A DNA stretch of 64,000 bases from assembly GCA_019449415.1 (NCBI GenBank), contig JAGRPP010000026.1:97801-161800 (forward strand), read 5' to 3'. This document shows positions 60,400-64,000 of the stretch, piece after piece; the stretch's first letter is position 1; each line of letters begins with the position of its first letter. Both the position numbers and the translations under genes were made by a program. This DNA comes from Geothrix sp. GTDB lineage: Bacteria; Acidobacteriota; Holophagae; Holophagales; Holophagaceae. Under the pieces are notes generated by a model that was not told the origin of the DNA, ran no database searches, and was given only the letters and a program-made list of their open reading frames with translations.

Positions 60400-60921
60400 T
60401 CAGCGGATCGCTTCGGGGTTCTGCGCGGCCAGCTTGCCCTTCACGCGCTCCACCGCCTTGGCAGCCAGGATGTAGCGCGGGTTCTCGTCCAGGGCGTGGC
60501 GGAAGTGCTCCAGGGCCTTGTCCAGCTGGCCCTTGGCCTCATAGACGCGGCCCAGGTTGAAGTGGGGGAAGCAGTAGCTTTCATAGCGCTTGGCCTTCAG
60601 GGCCATGCGCAGCCAGGGAATCGCCTCGTCGGGCTCGCCCTGCTCGACATAGTAGGCGCCGATGTCGTTGTAGGGATTGCCGAACTCGGGGTCCAGGTCG
60701 ATGGCCCGGTGGCAGTCCTCGATGGCCGAGGCGTAGTCCTTCTCGAAGGACCGGGCCCAGCCCCGGAAGGTGTAGGCCTCCGCCGTGGGGCAGATCTCGA
60801 TGGACTTGGTGTAGAGGCTGATGGCCTTCGCCACCTCGTTCTTCATGTGAAGCTGATAGGCCTTCCCCACCCACTCCATGGCTTCCTGGCGCTTGTCCTG
60901 CCGATCCTGCTCGTCGCTCAT
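60400..60921 (-). CDS. TPR-repeat protein (173 aa)
   Basis: About four tetratricopeptide repeats (AYTFRGWARSFEKDYASAIEDCHRAIDLDPE, NPYNDIGAYYVEQGEPDEAIPWLRMALKAK, FPHFNLGRVYEAKGQLDKALEHFRHALDENP). There is no signal peptide, so it is probably a cytoplasmic scaffold. It is divergent from the large TPR gene across 72 bases. The partner is unknown. Confidence 0.85.
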   Translation of the reverse strand: MSDEQDRQDKRQEAMEWVGKAYQLHMKNEVAKAISLYTKSIEICPTAEAYTFRGWARSFEKDYASAIEDCHRAIDLDPEFGNPYNDIGAYYVEQGEPDEAIPWLRMALKAKRYESYCFPHFNLGRVYEAKGQLDKALEHFRHALDENPRYILAAKAVERVKGKLAAQNPEAIR

Positions 60922-60993
60922 GGGAGGCCCTCGCCGCCATCAGGATAAAACCTTCAGACCTCGGATACCATCCTCCCCATCTATCCTGGTGTC

Positions 60994-62847
60994 ATGGCCA
61001 ACGACCTGCCCGGCTCCTACTGCCAGAACTGCCTCACCTGGAATCCCGGGGATCGGGAGACTTGCGTGAAATGCGGCACGCGGCTCCTCATCCTCGCCGG
61101 GGACCAGACCTGGGAGGACGAGCCCGAGGAGGCCGAGGGCGGCGAGGATCTGGAAGAACACCTCCTGGAACGCATCACCGGCCTGGAGGAGACCCTCCGC
61201 CGGGTGGAGACCTACCTGGAGACCGTCTCCGACCAGCTGGGCAAGCTGGAGCGCAGCGAGGTGATGCTGCGCAACGGCCTGATGGCCCTGGTGCAGGAGA
61301 TGGAGCAGAAGCGCCAGCTGGACGCCCACGCCTTCTCCGAGCGCTGGGAGCACCTGGTGGAGGAGAACCTGAACCTCATCAGTGCCCGGGAGCTCTTCAC
61401 CCGCTACCGGGCCCGGATCCTCCCCATCGCCCGGCCCAAGTCCATGTCCCAGCTCAAGCGGGCCCTGCTGGAGACCACGGCCCTGCTGGAATCCGCCGAC
61501 CTGCCGGGCGCCGCCCAGCGTCTGGGCCAAGCCCTGCCCCTGGATCCCAAGAACTACGAGCTCATCTTCACAGTCGCCTCGCTGCACGAAGCCGCCCAGA
61601 ACTTCGAGGAGGCGGAAAGCCTCGCCCGGAAGGCCGTGGGCCTGAGCCCCCGCCACTTCGAGGCCTGGATGCTGCTGGCCAAGCTCCTCCAGGAACTGCC
61701 CGAGCGGGCCGACCAGGCCATTGAAGCCATGCACCAGGCCGCGGACCTGCGCCCCGACGACCCCGAGCCCCGCATGATGCTCGCGGAGCTGCTCCTGGAT
61801 CAGGAGGACCTCCAGGGCGCCCTGGAGGCCGCCCAGGAGGCCGTGGTCCGCCGGAAGGACGGTGAGACGCTGCTGTTGCTGGGACAGGTCCACCTGGCCC
61901 GCGGCGAGAGCGCCCTGGCGGTACCCGTGCTCAAGGACGCCAGCGCCTATCTACCCGGCGACCTGCATGTGCGGGAGGCCCTGGCCGAGGCCTATCTCCT
62001 GCAGGACGAACGCCCCAAGGCCTTCGCCATCCTCCATGAGCTGCTCCTGCAGAACCCGGGGGATCCGCAGCTGCTGCTGATGCTGGATGCCGAAACCCAT
62101 CCCCAGCTGCGGGAGGCCCGGGACGGCAAGCCCGGCACCCTCACCCTGCTGGATGAAGCCGAGGCCCTCCTGGACGAAGACCAGCTGGACTCCGCCGCCC
62201 TCCTCCTGAAGCGCGCCCGCCGCAAGGGCCGGAGCCAGCGCCTCGAGTGGCTCGAGCTGCGCCTGACCTTCCTCCGGCAGCCCGAAAAGACCCTGAAGGC
62301 CGCCCTCGACTTCGCCTGCTCCGACCGCCACCCCCGCCTGTGCTTCCTGGCCCTGCGCCTGGTGCTCGAACACCTCATGGCCCAGAAACGGGAGCCGGAG
62401 ATCGCCCGGGCCCTGGACGCCTTCCTCACCCGGCACCCCAAGAGCAGCGGCGCGTGGGAAGCCGCCCTCATGCGCCTGGCCTACCGCCTCATGAACGGCC
62501 AAGTCACCGAGCAGGACCTCGTCGAGGTCCGCCGCCTGCACGCCCACCCCTTGCCCGGCCTGGAGCCCCGCGCCCGCACCCTGCTGGGTCAGTATCTGCT
62601 GGCCCTGAAACACCACCAGGATGTGCTGGACCTGCTGGACCCCCTTCTGGAAAAAGAGCCCACCCTCATCAACCATTTCCAGCTGGGCGCGGCCCTGGCG
62701 GGCCTGGGCGACCGGGAGGAGGCCCGGATCCTGCTCAAGGCCGGCCTGGACGCCGACCCCGGGGACCTCAACGAATCCCAGGCCAAGGGCGTCCGGTCCC
62801 AGATCCGAGGCCTCATGAAGGAATTGGACGAGTCCCCCCAGCCGTGA
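60994..62847 (+). CDS. Zinc-ribbon and TPR-repeat protein (617 aa)
   Basis: The N-terminal zinc ribbon has Cys10, Cys13, Cys24 and Cys27 (SYCQNCLTWNPGDRETCVKCGTR). An acidic linker, a coiled coil (about 48-100) and a long TPR array to the end follow (LPGAAQRLGQALPLDPKNYELIFTVASLHEAAQNFEEAESLARKAVGLSPRHFEAWMLLAKLL and more). It resembles peptide-binding TPR scaffolds with a LapB-like metal knot, although in LapB the ribbon is C-terminal. The function is unknown. Confidence 0.85.
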   Translation: MANDLPGSYCQNCLTWNPGDRETCVKCGTRLLILAGDQTWEDEPEEAEGGEDLEEHLLERITGLEETLRRVETYLETVSDQLGKLERSEVMLRNGLMALVQEMEQKRQLDAHAFSERWEHLVEENLNLISARELFTRYRARILPIARPKSMSQLKRALLETTALLESADLPGAAQRLGQALPLDPKNYELIFTVASLHEAAQNFEEAESLARKAVGLSPRHFEAWMLLAKLLQELPERADQAIEAMHQAADLRPDDPEPRMMLAELLLDQEDLQGALEAAQEAVVRRKDGETLLLLGQVHLARGESALAVPVLKDASAYLPGDLHVREALAEAYLLQDERPKAFAILHELLLQNPGDPQLLLMLDAETHPQLREARDGKPGTLTLLDEAEALLDEDQLDSAALLLKRARRKGRSQRLEWLELRLTFLRQPEKTLKAALDFACSDRHPRLCFLALRLVLEHLMAQKREPEIARALDAFLTRHPKSSGAWEAALMRLAYRLMNGQVTEQDLVEVRRLHAHPLPGLEPRARTLLGQYLLALKHHQDVLDLLDPLLEKEPTLINHFQLGAALAGLGDREEARILLKAGLDADPGDLNESQAKGVRSQIRGLMKELDESPQP

Positions 62848-62865
62848 CCGGGGCCACAGCCTATT

Positions 62866-62890
62866 AAGTTGACAATTTTAGTCGAGATTT
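62866..62890 (+). promoter_or_regulatory. IscR/Rrf2-like operator upstream of sufB
   Basis: TTGAC-AATTTTA-GTCGAG closely follows the IscR type-1 pattern (YYGAC, 7 bases, GTCRRS, AT-rich centre). It covers the -35 and spacer of the promoter below, a position suited to repression. Confidence 0.55.
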
Positions 62891-62896
62891 CAGAAT
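62869..62896 (+). promoter_or_regulatory. Promoter of the suf operon
   Basis: TTGACA (62869-62874), 16 bases, CAGAAT (62891-62896). The -35 is perfect and the -10 matches 4 of 6. It gives a leader of about 70 bases before sufB. Confidence 0.55.
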
Positions 62897-62971
62897 GGAT
62901 GAGGAGCATGTCCAGGCCGCGGGTAGGCGCACCCGCCCCCACGGCCTGGAGGCGCCTCACGGGAGACGGCG

Positions 62972-64000
62972 ATGAGCACCACCTTGAATGTGGTCACCAG
63001 CCAGGAATACAAGTACGGCTTCGTGACCGACATCGAGGCGGACAGCGTCGCGCCCGGCCTGACCGAGGATGTGATCCGGTTCATCTCGGCCAAGAAGGGC
63101 GAACCGGACTGGCTGCTGGAGTTCCGCCTCAAGGCCTACCGGCATTGGCTGACCATGACCGAGCCTGAGTGGGCCAAGGTCGACTACCCGAAGCCCGATT
63201 TCCAGAAGATCGTCTACTACAGTGCCCCCCGGCCCAAGGCACCCAAGTACGCCTCCATGGACGAGGTGGATCCCGAGCTGAAGCGCACCTTCGAGAAGCT
63301 CGGCGTCCCTCTCCATGAGCAGGAGGCCCTGGCCGGCGTGGCCGTGGATGTGGTCTTCGACTCCGTCAGCGTGACCACCACCTACCGGGAGAAGCTGGCC
63401 ACGGTCGGCATCATCTTCTGCAGCTTCAGCGAGGCCGTGAAGTCCCACCCAGAGCTGGTGAAGCAGTACCTGGGCAGCGTGGTGCCCCCCTCCGACAACT
63501 TCTACGCCGCCCTCAACAGCGCCGTGTTCACGGACGGCAGCTTCGTGTTCATCCCCAAGGGCGTGGCCTGCCCCATGGATCTGAGCACCTACTTCCGCAT
63601 CAACAACAAGGAGTCGGGCCAGTTCGAGCGCACCCTCATCGTGGCCGAGGAGGGCGCCAGCGTGAGCTACCTCGAAGGCTGCACCGCGCCCCAGTTCGAC
63701 ACCAATCAGCTGCATGCGGCCGTGGTGGAACTGGTGGCCCTGGATCATGCCTCCATCAAATACAGCACCGTACAGAACTGGTACGCCGGCGACAAGAACG
63801 GCGTGGGCGGCATCTTCAATTTCGTGACCAAGCGCGGCCTCTGCAAGGGCAAGGGCTCCCACATCAGCTGGACCCAGGTGGAGACCGGCAGCGCCATCAC
63901 CTGGAAGTACCCCAGCTGCGTGCTGCTGGGCGACGACAGCATCGGCGAGTTCTACAGCGTGGCCCTCACCAACCACAAGCAGCAGGCCGACACCGGCACC
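62972..64000 (+). CDS. sufB: Fe-S cluster assembly protein SufB (5' part)
   Basis: An open frame of 343 codons runs off the window end. The sequence [59 protein letters not shown] and later [86 protein letters not shown] are diagnostic of SufB, the scaffold subunit of SufBC2D. About 130 C-terminal residues are missing. No sufR/iscR-type gene precedes it, but an operator-like site does. Confidence 0.97.
   Translation, partial: MSTTLNVVTSQEYKYGFVTDIEADSVAPGLTEDVIRFISAKKGEPDWLLEFRLKAYRHWLTMTEPEWAKVDYPKPDFQKIVYYSAPRPKAPKYASMDEVDPELKRTFEKLGVPLHEQEALAGVAVDVVFDSVSVTTTYREKLATVGIIFCSFSEAVKSHPELVKQYLGSVVPPSDNFYAALNSAVFTDGSFVFIPKGVACPMDLSTYFRINNKESGQFERTLIVAEEGASVSYLEGCTAPQFDTNQLHAAVVELVALDHASIKYSTVQNWYAGDKNGVGGIFNFVTKRGLCKGKGSHISWTQVETGSAITWKYPSCVLLGDDSIGEFYSVALTNHKQQADTGT

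Noticed and set aside
62895..62975. 26-codon leader frame ending in ATGA at the sufB start
   Set aside because: Its ATG lies inside the predicted -10 element, so it would precede the transcription start. No ribosome site is seen.

Overview
The window is about 68% GC, densely packed, and reads as bacterial chromosome with no phage, insertion sequence, plasmid or CRISPR array. A polar-flagellum-type flagellar cluster, a BamA/TamA-like outer-membrane protein, a futalosine-route menaquinone gene (mqnD), a Ric di-iron protein, a SUF system and many short lipoproteins fit a Gram-negative, respiring, motile bacterium. Family resemblance suggests Acidobacteriota, class Holophagae (Geothrix/Holophaga-like). 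That placement is an inference, not something proved from the sequence.

Layout. 1-3050: the end of flhG, then fliA, fliM and a FliY-type fliN. 3077-8320: a lipoprotein gene divergent from a MocR-type regulator that lacks its PLP lysine, an outer-membrane protein, then glmS. 8434-8948: two tiny related membrane proteins, tRNA-Val(GAC) and a terminator. 8965-12379 (minus): a STAS protein and a BamA/TamA-like protein. 12466-23510: the main flagellar block, flgB-flgC-fliE-fliF-fliG-fliH-fliI-fliJ-motE-like-fliK-flgD-flgE, headed by a good sigma-54 promoter. 23604-27534: ispG, yidD and a second, enlarged GlmS-like enzyme. 27584-33624: ric, plsC, a transmembrane Ser/Thr kinase with TolB-like and TPR regions, and a divergent FhlA/NorR-type sigma-54 activator. 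33655-47222: mixed housekeeping and small secreted proteins (YIP1, enoyl-CoA hydratase-like, miaA, NRDE, purF, HAD, Sel1, TlpA, rhodanese, MFS, Spy-like, MOSC). 47321-54769: rocD, a YIP1/MacA/MacB-permease operon without an ATPase, a DUF1446 protein and an FG-GAP lipoprotein. 54815-64000: Hsp20, a chemoreceptor, HtrA, mqnD, a lipoprotein, two TPR proteins and the start of sufB.

How they work together. The flagellar genes supply rod, MS-ring, C-ring, export ATPase, hook and cap, plus the late sigma factor FliA. The chemoreceptor at 55467 is a plausible FliA target. Two glutamine-dependent sugar-isomerase-type enzymes share the window. ric and suf, about 35 kb apart, carry the same GAC-N7-GTC operator-like site, so they may belong to one Fe-S/NO-stress regulon of an Rrf2/IscR-type regulator encoded elsewhere.

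The most unusual feature is genome-wide in style. The tetranucleotide ACGT is almost absent: I found one copy in 64 kb where base composition alone predicts roughly 190. Codons shift to NAT before GTN to achieve this, which points to a DNA modification or restriction system acting on ACGT, or to mutation at methylated ACGT.
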